Positions 17,462 through 26,700 of a stretch of 52,329 nt of DNA are shown here, piece by piece; positions within the stretch are counted from its first letter, which is position 1, and every line of letters starts with the position of its first letter. Both the position numbers and the translations under genes were made by a program. A model generated the notes under the pieces. It was not told where the DNA came from. It did not search any database and saw nothing but the letters and a program-made list of their open reading frames with translations. Origin of the DNA: an uncultured Akkermansia sp. (GTDB taxonomy: Bacteria > Verrucomicrobiota > Verrucomicrobiia > Verrucomicrobiales > Akkermansiaceae); assembly GCA_947624205.1 (NCBI GenBank), contig CANQJI010000007.1, positions 1 through 52,329 on the forward strand, read 5' to 3'.

Positions 17462-17923
17462 ATGAAAAAAGCAATTATAGCACTCGCACTTGTGTGCACG
17501 CCCATAGTTTGGGCGCATGGTCCCGGGCATTACCGTCCTGGGGAAAATCCTCATGACCCGCGGCATCGAGCCGCTGCTCATGATGCACGTCCCGTACCAC
17601 CACCCGCGCGGCCGCAAGCTCCCGGTGTGCGACCACCGGCACCCGGTCCGCAGCGCCCGGTTCCCGGCGTACAGCGTCCACAGCCACCCCGTCCGCAGGC
17701 GCCCGCTGTGCATCGTCCTGCCCCTCAGGGACACCCGGCTACTCCCTCGACGCGGCCATCAAGGCATCAAAATGTTGTCCCGAAGTTCGATGGCTTGAGC
17801 GCCGATCCAAAAAAAGTGGTGAATGAAGGTCCGACTCCAGCCGAACCGGGAGCGAGTGGATCTGGTGGTGCTGTGCAGCAAGAGACAAGGCGTTCGCTCT
17901 TCCGAAATGACAATGGTCGATAA
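17462..17923 (+). CDS. Secreted Pro/His/Arg-rich protein, copy 2
   Basis: Signal peptide MKKAIIALALVCTPIVWA and the same His/Pro/Arg-rich body as copy 1; about 290 bp (16657-16946 versus 17479-17768) look identical, which implies very recent duplication or gene conversion. The C-terminus ends at RNDNGR because of a 10-bp duplication (AATGGTC at 17912 and 17922). Removal of one unit would extend the protein by about 40 residues (DNGLGPGSNIAPSASGP ... PPIHEYSH, ending at 18047). ATG 17462 gives a proper signal peptide; upstream in-frame codons do not. Confidence 0.65.
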   Translation: MKKAIIALALVCTPIVWAHGPGHYRPGENPHDPRHRAAAHDARPVPPPARPQAPGVRPPAPGPQRPVPGVQRPQPPRPQAPAVHRPAPQGHPATPSTRPSRHQNVVPKFDGLSADPKKVVNEGPTPAEPGASGSGGAVQQETRRSLFRNDNGR

Positions 17924-18073
17924 TGGTCTTGGACCCGGCAGCAATATTGCGCCCAGTGCCAGCGGCCCCTCCAAGATGGAGCCAAGCCTCTCAGGAAGCG
18001 GCAATTCTCCTACGTCGCGGCCTCCTATACACGAATACTCTCACTGATCAGGCCGTATAACAGAGGAGAACAT

Positions 18074-18108
18074 GGGAGGGGGTATGGAAAGATACCCCCT
18101 CCCTTTTT
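18074..18108 (+). terminator. Strong intrinsic terminator after the secreted-protein cluster
   Basis: A perfect 12-bp stem GGGAGGGGGTAT / ATACCCCCTCCC with a 6-nt loop, followed by TTTTT. It closes the plus-strand run that starts at 14441. Confidence 0.85.
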
Positions 18109-18141
18109 GAAAAGTTGAGACCGAATGGGGTAAAGGGATTT

Positions 18142-18933
18142 GTGGAAGGGACGGGAAAAAGAAAGGGGAGGCATTGGCAAGTGTTCCTCTTGGGAATGTT
18201 GGCAGCGGGAGCACTCTGCTCCTGCTCGCAGATGTATAATTTGGAGTCCGAATCAGGGCTCTACAGGGTGAAGTTGGTGCATACAATGAAGAGTGGGGTG
18301 GATGGGGTGTGGACGTGGGGCAAGGGCAATCCCTATGTGGATCGGAGGAGCGGGAGAATCTATGTGGCGGATTTGCACGTGGACAAAATTGAGAAGAAAT
18401 ATCCGCGCGCAGCGCGGTTCATGGTGCGGCATATGCGGCGCTATATCATGGAGTCAGCTACGAAAGCTCTGGAGGAAAGCAATGCGGCGAACAATGCGGA
18501 TTGGCAGCTTACCGACAAAGCGGAGCAGGCAGACGTGAGGGTGGATATGGCGATGATCAGTTTCCGACCTCAAAAGCCGGCATTGCGAGTGGTTTCAACC
18601 ATCGGCGGCATATTTAGTCCTGTACCGGGAGTGGGTTCACTGGGAACGCGTTATTCACAGGGGGACATAGGCATCGAGATGACGATCCGCAATGTGAAAG
18701 ATGGGAGGCTGCTTTTCGCATGCAAAGATAGTAATCGCAAGATGACGGGGTTGCTCTCCAAGTCGGCTTATCGTCCCGGAGGCAATGCGGATGTGAATAT
18801 GAGGATATGGGCGGATCGTCTCGGAAAACTGATACGCTCCTGCTCTCCGGACCGGCTGGGGAGAAGAAGTCTGCGAGAGCGCACGAAAAATCGCAGCTGG
18901 TGGGAGGTTTTCAAGAAGCGGATTTCCTCGTAG
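18142..18933 (+). CDS. DUF3313-like lipoprotein
   Basis: A basic N-terminus, a hydrophobic segment and a lipobox-like ALCSC mark a lipoprotein. The body (DVRVDMAMISFRPQKPALR, then GDIGIEMTIRNVKDGRLLFACKD, then a Trp/Leu helix) has the pattern of DUF3313-type lipoproteins; this assignment is from memory and moderate. The C-terminus is basic (GRRSLRERTKNRSWWEVFKKR). The start is uncertain: GTG 18142 has an AAAGGGA upstream; TTG 18115 lies directly behind the terminator T-run. Function unknown. Confidence 0.6.
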   Translation: MEGTGKRKGRHWQVFLLGMLAAGALCSCSQMYNLESESGLYRVKLVHTMKSGVDGVWTWGKGNPYVDRRSGRIYVADLHVDKIEKKYPRAARFMVRHMRRYIMESATKALEESNAANNADWQLTDKAEQADVRVDMAMISFRPQKPALRVVSTIGGIFSPVPGVGSLGTRYSQGDIGIEMTIRNVKDGRLLFACKDSNRKMTGLLSKSAYRPGGNADVNMRIWADRLGKLIRSCSPDRLGRRSLRERTKNRSWWEVFKKRISS

Positions 18934-19012
18934 ATCGCGGCTACGGAGGGAAAAGTCGGTAGGGGCGGGTGCAGCGGGCAGGACGTTTATCGGAAATACA
19001 CCGTAGACCCAA

Positions 19013-19300
19013 GGCAAACGCATTTGAGGAGAAGTGAAACAACAGAGGAATGCCTTTATTGACTGATATTGCCATTTATACGCATGTTCGTCAAACTCGC
19101 GCGCTTCGCGCGGGAACTCCCCAAATTGACTCACCGGCACCACATTGCCAGTTCGCCCCTGTCGGGGCAACGCATGCGCGTTGTCCATCCGCACTTACCG
19201 CCCGCTGCGCGTGCGCCCTCAACGGGGCCGTCGTGCGTGTTGTACGTCGTACATCGAAAATCGTACATAGACAAACGCTTTTCCTAATGCGTTTACTCTG
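19013..19300. repeat. Dispersed hairpin element, copy 4 (type I)
   Basis: Begins GGCAAACGCATTTGAGGAG and ends with a hairpin ACAAACGCTTTTCCTAATGC. The left module, a CGCGCTTCGCGCGG hairpin and CGTAC runs are present; the covarying stem is replaced by other GC-rich sequence. Confidence 0.85.
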
Positions 19301-19393
19301 GGACACGAACGACCCGCTCAGAGTTTTTACATTTGAGGCGTAAGATGATCTCGAAGCGAGTAACGCGTTCCGTGAGGACGAGGAGGACGGCGT

Positions 19394-19525
19394 GTGAACC
19401 CCACCGGGCGGATCATGTGGCTCATGCCGCATCCCGAGCGTTTTCTGCTCCCGCGCCACCATTACGATCCAGATTGGGGCTGGGGCTATTACTTCTTCAA
19501 GGGCGCCTTTGAGGCGCTGAAATAG
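19394..19525 (+). CDS. Possible small aromatic-rich protein
   Basis: A 43-codon frame from GTG with AGGAGG exactly 7 nt upstream, one of the best ribosome-binding sites in the window. The product contains HHYDPDWGWGYYFFKGAF, rich in Trp, Tyr and Phe, which is unlike random frames here. It sits between repeat copy 4 and the 3' end of recombinase B. A second frame (ATG 19345, 55 codons, Arg/Ala-rich) overlaps and looks less real. It could also be the tail of a decayed gene. Confidence 0.35.
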   Translation: MNPTGRIMWLMPHPERFLLPRHHYDPDWGWGYYFFKGAFEALK

Positions 19526-19536
19526 GCTCGTTTCTC

Positions 19537-20511
19537 TTATTTCCAGAATTGCTCCGGCTTAGTGTCTCGGAGTGGGGAGGTGTATCGTATGCGCAATAGC
19601 TCGGTGCTGCGGTGACCCATTTCCAGTTGCAGCGCGGGCAGATCCCGGAAGTATTGCGCGTGATAACTCGCAAAGGTGTGCCGCAGCGTGTCCGGTCTCC
19701 AGCTCATAAACCCGGCCGCGCGGCGCAAAGCCCGCCAGCGCCGACTCCAGTTCGCCGGAATCATGCACAGCTCTTCCGCCAGCTTTCGCTTCACTCGCAG
19801 TGGCACCACGCGCCCTCCTCCTGTCTTGCTCGTCTGCGAACGTACAATGACCACCCTCTGCCCCCAGCGAATGTCTTCCGGTTGCAGTCTCCTCACTTCC
19901 GTCGGCCTCAGCCCACAGTACAGCATGAGATAGAGTGAAAGGTACATCTCCCGGTGCTGCGGGCGCTGCGCCGTGGTTTCCAGCCGCCGCACATCCGGAA
20001 TATTCAGGGGTTCGATGACCTCTTCCTGTACGCGTGGCGTACGGATGCTGTCTATCGGGTTCTCGCTGCACCATCCCTGTCCCTGCCCGTAGGTGAAGAT
20101 GCTGTGCAGAATCGCTCTCGCCTTGCGGTAGCCGTGCGGGCTCTTCCCCCATTCCCCCTCCAGCATCTCACGGCATTCCTTCGCGCGCACCGCCCTCAGC
20201 GGTCTCCCCGCCAGCGCGCGATCTCGCATCATCCGCCTCACAAAATACCGCAAGTCTCGCCGGTACACCGGCCGCAAATCCGCCCGCGCCTCCACACTCG
20301 CCCAGGCCGCTTCTTCCAGACTCACCGTACCCTCCTCTCTCCTCCTCTCCTCGATCCCGGCTCGTATCACCTTGCGCATCTCCTCTATCATATCTTCCCT
20401 CCTCAATCTTCTCATTTTCTTTCCCATCCCCTCGAACGCTTCCAATACCAATCGCGCGGCATCCTCACCACGCAACCCCACTCGTTTGAGTAATTCATCT
20501 GCTATTTTCAT
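19537..20511 (-). CDS. Tyrosine recombinase/integrase B, next to an inverted-repeat switch
   Basis: Paralogue of the recombinase at 13179-14180. Catalytic set: Arg in YCGLRPTEVRRL, Lys in QTSKTGGGR, LRHTFASYH, MGHRST and nucleophile Tyr in RIRYTSP. As in its paralogue, the usual HxxR His is Asp (RPDTLR). The N-terminal ~110 residues are charged helices (core-binding domain). At 324 aa it is the size of a single-protein DNA invertase or XerC/D-like enzyme. ATG 20511 lies about 20 nt after the predicted transcription start. Divergent from the autotransporter at 20765. Proposed role: inversion of the 20543-20707 segment; alternatively an orphan integrase. Confidence 0.88.
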   Translation of the reverse strand: MKIADELLKRVGLRGEDAARLVLEAFEGMGKKMRRLRREDMIEEMRKVIRAGIEERRREEGTVSLEEAAWASVEARADLRPVYRRDLRYFVRRMMRDRALAGRPLRAVRAKECREMLEGEWGKSPHGYRKARAILHSIFTYGQGQGWCSENPIDSIRTPRVQEEVIEPLNIPDVRRLETTAQRPQHREMYLSLYLMLYCGLRPTEVRRLQPEDIRWGQRVVIVRSQTSKTGGGRVVPLRVKRKLAEELCMIPANWSRRWRALRRAAGFMSWRPDTLRHTFASYHAQYFRDLPALQLEMGHRSTELLRIRYTSPLRDTKPEQFWK

Positions 20512-20537
20512 GATTTCGCTGTTCTCTTTTGTTTGGC

Positions 20538-20566
20538 GCCTTACAGCTTTCGGAATGCTGTGTCAA
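20538..20566 (-). promoter_or_regulatory. Predicted promoter of recombinase B, spanning the left inverted repeat
   Basis: Leftward TTGACA (20566-20561), 17-bp spacer CAGCATTCCGAAAGCTG (the repeat), TAAGGC (20543-20538). The -10 is a weak match, in keeping with low recombinase expression. Confidence 0.5.
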
Positions 20567-20707
20567 TCATAATAACACTTTTCTTCCGGAAAATGAACGA
20601 TGTGCGTCCTAGGGGGGTCTAATGACTTACTTACTTCAGGAAGGTTTTAAACCTCATAATTTGTTAATAATAAGCTTAGAATAGGATTACAGCATTCCGA
20701 ATGCTGT
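20543..20707. other. Candidate invertible promoter switch B
   Basis: Inverted repeat pair 20543-20561 and 20689-20707 (ACAGCATTCCGAATGCTGT on the right; one mismatch on the left), centres 146 bp apart and with the odd central base in inverse orientation. TTGAC abuts only the left copy. If the interior flips, the right side becomes TTGACA, 17 bp, TATCAT (20707-20712), a near-consensus promoter 53 bp upstream of the autotransporter ATG. In the present orientation the -35 position there reads GGATTA, so the autotransporter is predicted off. Confidence 0.65.
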
Positions 20708-20764
20708 ATCATTAGCCCCGTTCGGTCTTTTAGGTCCAACACACTGTTTTACTATCTTACCACT

Positions 20765-23700
20765 ATGAAACTTCATCTCCCCCTCCCCCTCCGTTTCGCC
20801 CTCCTCGCTGTTTGCGCGGTTGCTGTGAGTCATGCGGTGCAGTCAGCAGGACCAACACCTTGTGAGTTTTCTGCAACTCTCGGCAATGTGATGCAGAGTC
20901 AGACGTTGAATTCGGATCTTTCGTATGATGATGGGACCCTGGAGGGATACGAGGTGCATGTGCGTGTAGGTACGAATGAACATGTCGTGCGCTATTATTT
21001 TCCATATGGTACAAATGATTCCGTAACGACTAAAAGTGTCCACTCCTTTGGTGTCTCCGTGTACCATAAGGACACATCGACTCCCGTGCAAAGGGCCCTC
21101 TCAGCAGAAGTCAATTTTACACTTGATGGGGACAATAAAAAATACTCATATAAAGTCCAGATAGAGGAAGGAAAAGGAAACGTTGCATGGATCATTCCTT
21201 ATAAAAAGGGAGTGGTCAAGATGGAAGAAATGGATGTGATCCTCATCAGCGGCACGAACTATTCGAGTAACGGAGGAACGGGGGAGAACTGGGATACTCC
21301 TTTCCACGAATGCCCGGTCAACAATTACAGCAAAGGGTACATAAACTGCTTAGATATCTCCATTTCTAACAGTAATGCGTTTACTTTTGAGAAAGGAGAC
21401 CACTCAAAAGTGGGCCCAAACCTCGGGGCATTGACAACAGATGGAAGCTTGACCCTGACCAATGTCAATCAAGTTTCGCTGAATGATAACATTGGTCGAG
21501 TAATGGTAGGAAGCATCTTTACGTGGAAAAACGCAGGTACAGGGGTGGGTACATTCAGTGGAAATAAAGATATTATGTTTTATGACAAGAGTGGAGTCAC
21601 CATTGAAGGTGTCGAGCAGGTTGATTTTGCAAATAACGAAAATACCATCTTTAAAGATGCCCTCGTAAATCAAGTCATTTTTAAAGAGATTGGGACGCTC
21701 GTCTTCAGTGGGAACAGAGCGGAGACAGGAGTAATTACTGAAGGTGGCAGTAGCCGCTTGGAGAACAGTTCCCTTTTGAAAATGGTGGGTGATATGATGT
21801 TTGAAGATGTGAGCACCCTGAAATTTACGGAGAATACGGCCACAAAAGAATACTTGTTTACCTATCTGATTCCTCACACAAAAAATTGCGAGGAAATATA
21901 CATAACGAATAATACAGCTGAGCAAGGATCTGTCCTGTGTGGTGTTGGGGCAGCGTCTGCTTTACTGAACCTTGAAAATACAAAAAAAGGACTCTACATC
22001 AATGAGAATACAGCTCGCCTCAAAGTAGGGGAAAATTACAAACCTGTGTTGGTGACGGGTGATATCATTGCGAGTGGAAGCAGCGAGAAACAGGCCGTAT
22101 TTGAGATGAATGACAATACCGGAACCGGCGCGTTTTCTGCATTAAACAGTGGGAAGATATCAGCGCAGACCTTCGCATCACTCACAATTAGTGGGAACAA
22201 GATACAGAATCAAACTGCTTACGGATCTTCCAGTCAGGTTCTCACAGGAGAATTGGCATTGTCGGGAATAGGAACGGTCTCTCTATCAGACAACATATAC
22301 GAAACGACCAATAAGTACATGAGCGCCCTGACAAGCGGCAGTATTGAAGATTTCGCAAATCTCAGGATTGAAGGGAATATGTTTGGATACGACATGGAAA
22401 CTGGGCAATCAGTGCAGGCCTTAGAAGCCGGAGCATTGTTAGCCGGTCTGACCGTTTCGGGTCGCGTAGGTGAAAGCACGATGGTTATTCGTGATAACAA
22501 GATTGCAGGTAAATCCACAAACTCCTCGTCGACCACGAATCGGTTAGATCCTGTTGAATTTGAGAATTTGCAATCATTCGAGATGAAAAACAATAGCGCC
22601 ATAAATTCTCGAATTTTCTCGTCTGTTACACTAAACAACATCGGAACAATCAATGTAGAAGGGAACACGATCACGGATGACTCCAGCAAGGTAAACACTT
22701 CAGCCATGTTATCCGGAGTCAGAGGGAGCAATATCGGGAATAATGAGATAGTCATCAAGAACAACACTGTGCAATCATACTTGGATGCACATGGCGCGGC
22801 GATTGCATGTGGCGGGAATCAGGGCATGACTATAACCTCTTCCCATGTAGAAATATCCGGCAATAAGTCCATAGGGCAAACATCAGCGGGAGGCGCTGCG
22901 TTGTGGCTGGATGATGAAAACCCGAACACGAATTCCATGCTCTTCGAAGGCTGTGGAACCATTGCGATAACCGACAATGGAGCTCAATCCGATGATATAG
23001 AGAACGCGCAAGGTGGGGCTATTCATGCCAAAGAAAACCTGGAGTTCAAGGATAATGAATCTGTAGTATTGCGCGGCAACTACGTCAGAGACACCTCCGG
23101 GGAAAACTGCCATCTCAATGCCATCTACTTTGCCGATGATGAGGCGGAACTTCGCATTAAAGCAAGCGCCGGACAGACATTCACTTCGTATGACGGTATT
23201 TATGTGCAAGATGACTTATGCATCAACGGAGATGAAGAGGACCAGTCAACCGCATACACCGGGACAGTGACATTCTCGGGAGTGCATGCCAAAGAAGATT
23301 TGGCAAAATTAAAATCGAATTATACCGAGGCGGAACTTGAAGCCTCCAAGACGGTTCACACGGATTATCGGGCTAAGGTGTACAGGGGAACGCTGGTTTT
23401 GGACCACAGCATTCTTGAAGTGAACAGAGAGTATGATATCTTCTGGAGTACCGCTCTACTTTCCCAAGCAACTCCTCACTTCGAGAGCACGCAGGATGCG
23501 CTGCTCGTTATGAAGGGGGCTGAAATCAGGACGAAAGCCATGCTGAATCTCAGCATCCCGACATACGGACTTTCGTCCATAGCGAAAGCTGATTTTTCAG
23601 AAAGCAATGTCATTGATGCTTTCCTTCTGAACGCAGAGGGTGGGACATGGACCTTCAGACTTTCTGACGTTAATAAGGAAACTCCGGTTCTTCGAATAGA

Positions 23701-26700
23701 GTTTACGGAAGGTGGAGCAGGACTATGCTCCCTGACGACAACGGACATGACCTTCGATATACAGTCCGCTACTTCCAACTTTACAAAGGGGAAATACATT
23801 CTGCTGTCGTTCAACACCGAGAACGGATCATGGGACACATACGGTGATGTAACACTCACAGGGTTGGCAAAATCCTCATCAATTGGCGAGAGTAAGGGAG
23901 AAGGTGATGTTTATTTCGTGCAGCAAGGCACCGAGAGACAACTCATATTTGAGTCAGCGGAAGACATCGTGTCGCGCCGCGACAACACGACGCTGACGTG
24001 GAGAGGCGAGAGAGGAACGTGGAGAAATGAGGCAGGCAGTGGGGAGAATCCGACCTGGACTGCGGATGTGGAGGATGTCAACTTCTACACGGGGGATGGC
24101 GTTGTATTCAAGAACGCGGCAAACGTCACCATAGAAGGGACAGTGCGACCCGGGAGCGTGCTGGTGGAAAACGCGGAAGGGCAGGATGTGGTATTCACCG
24201 GTAGCGGCCAGATCACCGATGTGGATATACCGAGCAAGCAAGTGGTGCTCACGAAGAGGGGTGAGGGCAAACTAACCATCAACACTGCCAATGCCTACAC
24301 GGGCGGAACGGTGTTGGAGGCAGGCACGCTGGTGACCGGGAATGCCAATGCGTTGGGGGTGGGAGGCGTGATGCTCAATGGCGGTACGCTGGACATGGGG
24401 GGTCAGGCCGTGGGGAACACGGTGACCGTGAAGAAAGCGGCGAGCATCACCAACGGCGGAGCGTATACCGGCAAGCTGGTGCTGGATGGTGGAACCTTGG
24501 ATGGTGCTGTGAACCTGGCGCAGGATGCGGAATTAAAGAACGGTACGGTGACGGGTGTATTGAGCGGCAAAGGAGGCGTGGTGGTGAGTGGCGGCGCTGT
24601 GACGCTAAGCGGAGCGAACACTTACACTGGCAAGACAACGGTGCAGAGCGGTACGCTGACGGTGAGCGGCGGCGTGGCGAGCAAAGAGATTGAAGTGCAG
24701 AGTGGCGGAACATACAGCGGCACGCTGTCCGGCCCGGATTTGACCGTTACGCTTGCAGGCGGTACATTGAAGGGTAATGTGACACTGGATGGCGGCGTCG
24801 CGCTGAATTCCACAGTGGAAGGATCCAAAGTGGACGGCAGGTTAAATCTGGCGCAGGGTGGTAAGCTGGGAGTTACGGAAGGATCGGGGCTTTTTGTGAA
24901 GGAGCTGGTGGCGGATGGTGGCACCCTCTCGCTGGATGGGAGTGGAGATTTGGAGGTAGGGACTTTTGCGACCACTGAAACGATCACGCAGGTGAATCTT
25001 GGTATGGATGTGCTGGACATGGAGTCGGGCACGTACGTCCTGCTGAAGTATGACACTCTGGCAGAAGGGAGTACGGCAGATCATTTGCAACTGGAGTCGA
25101 GGATAGCAGATGAGCGCACTCGCAAGCAATTTAATCTGGAGCTGAAGTCCAACAGCATGGATCTCCTGGTGAGTGGAGAATCCGCAAGTCTGGAGTGGAA
25201 TCAGGGCAGCAAAGGCACTTGGGAGAACTCTGCTGACGGCGGACCTTGGGATACAGAAACCAATGATAAGACCTTTTTCAACGGCGATTCTGTCACCTTT
25301 AATGTTGCGGAGGAACCCGTGGAGGTCGAAGTGGTGGGCGAAGTACGCCCGGGCAGCATCAACGTAAAAGGCAATCAGGATGTAACTTTCCAGGGATCAG
25401 GCAGTATTACCGGTCGTGGCGCTCTTGCCAAGGAAGGTAGCGGCACACTGCGTATGAAGACCAATAACGTGTCCTATAGCGGGGATATTTCCGTGCTTGG
25501 CGGCACATTAGAAGTTGGTCATGAAAATGCATTGGGAACCGGGGCGGTGCTGGTGCAAAATGCCAGGTTCGACGCAGGGAACTTTGCCGTGAAAAACCAC
25601 GTGAAACTTGCTGGGACAGCAGGGTTAAAAGGCGCGAATTCGGTGAAAGAGCTCACCTTTGCCAATGGGTCATCCATCACGGCTGATGGAGCCTATGTGC
25701 TGGGGGTGAATCAGCATCTGCTCGTTGATGGTCACAGTAAAACTCGCAGCGTAACGCCCGTAGCCAGTAGCTTCAGCGGTGGCTTCGTTTTTGCCGGTGG
25801 TACCCTCAGCCTCAACGGCGGCTTGTTCGACCTGACCGGAGCCACCGTTTCATTTAATCCGGAGAATGGCAGCTCTACTCTGGATTTGACAGACTGGGAG
25901 GGTCTTACATACGGGGATTACACCCTGTTGCAGGGGCACGAGGGGCAGTGGGAGGCCGGTTCGGAAGCTCTGTTCAACCTCTCGCTGGATGAGACGCTGC
26001 AGAAATACGCCGAGCTGAAAGTGAGCGAGGACGGCAGCAGTATTGAGCTCGTCATCAAGCGGCCATCAGAGAATCCTTCCATTAGCGCCGCGCTCAATCG
26101 CAACCAGCGTGCCGCGTACAAGACTCTCGCAGCGATTGCGGAGCAAGGAACAGCGGTCGGCAAATTGGCAGAGATGGCTGATAACGTAGCCGATGCACAG
26201 GATGCGAGATCTGCCGCCGCTCTGGTGGATCGCCTGAGCGGCGCAGAACTCGCTACCATCCTCAGCGCTCAGACGGAGGGCAATATGGCTCACATTCGCC
26301 GTCTGCGCAACAGCATCGGCACGGGACACCTCGTCTCTCCCGAACACCGCACGGCAGCCTATGTCACCGGCTACAACGAGGATACGCAGCTGGAACAAGA
26401 CGCCAAAGGTCTCGGCTACAAACGTGTGGAGTGGGGCGGCACGGTGGGTATGGAGACCGGACTGCATCGCCGCTCGGTGATGGGTCTGGCGTTGAGCAGT
26501 GGCCGCGCCTATGTGACTCCGGATGGAGGAAGTCGGCGCTACCACGAGGATAACACCCGAGGTGACATCTACATGGTGGCGTACCAGAGTCTGAACATTC
26601 GCAGCACCTTCAGTATGGGCTATGGCGTGCATCGCTTCAATGTGAGCCGTATGCTGCCGGATGGCTCCATCTCGAAGAACGGGAGCATCCGCGGCAATTC

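Noticed and set aside
17167..17556. A separate gene starting at 17167
   Set aside because: It has no signal peptide or start signals, and its end runs through the signal-peptide region of the next gene in another frame; the part from 17216 to 17345 is better read as a remnant.
13179..20511. An integrated prophage or integrative element between the two recombinases
   Set aside because: No phage structural, replication or conjugation genes and no attachment-site duplication next to a tRNA were seen.
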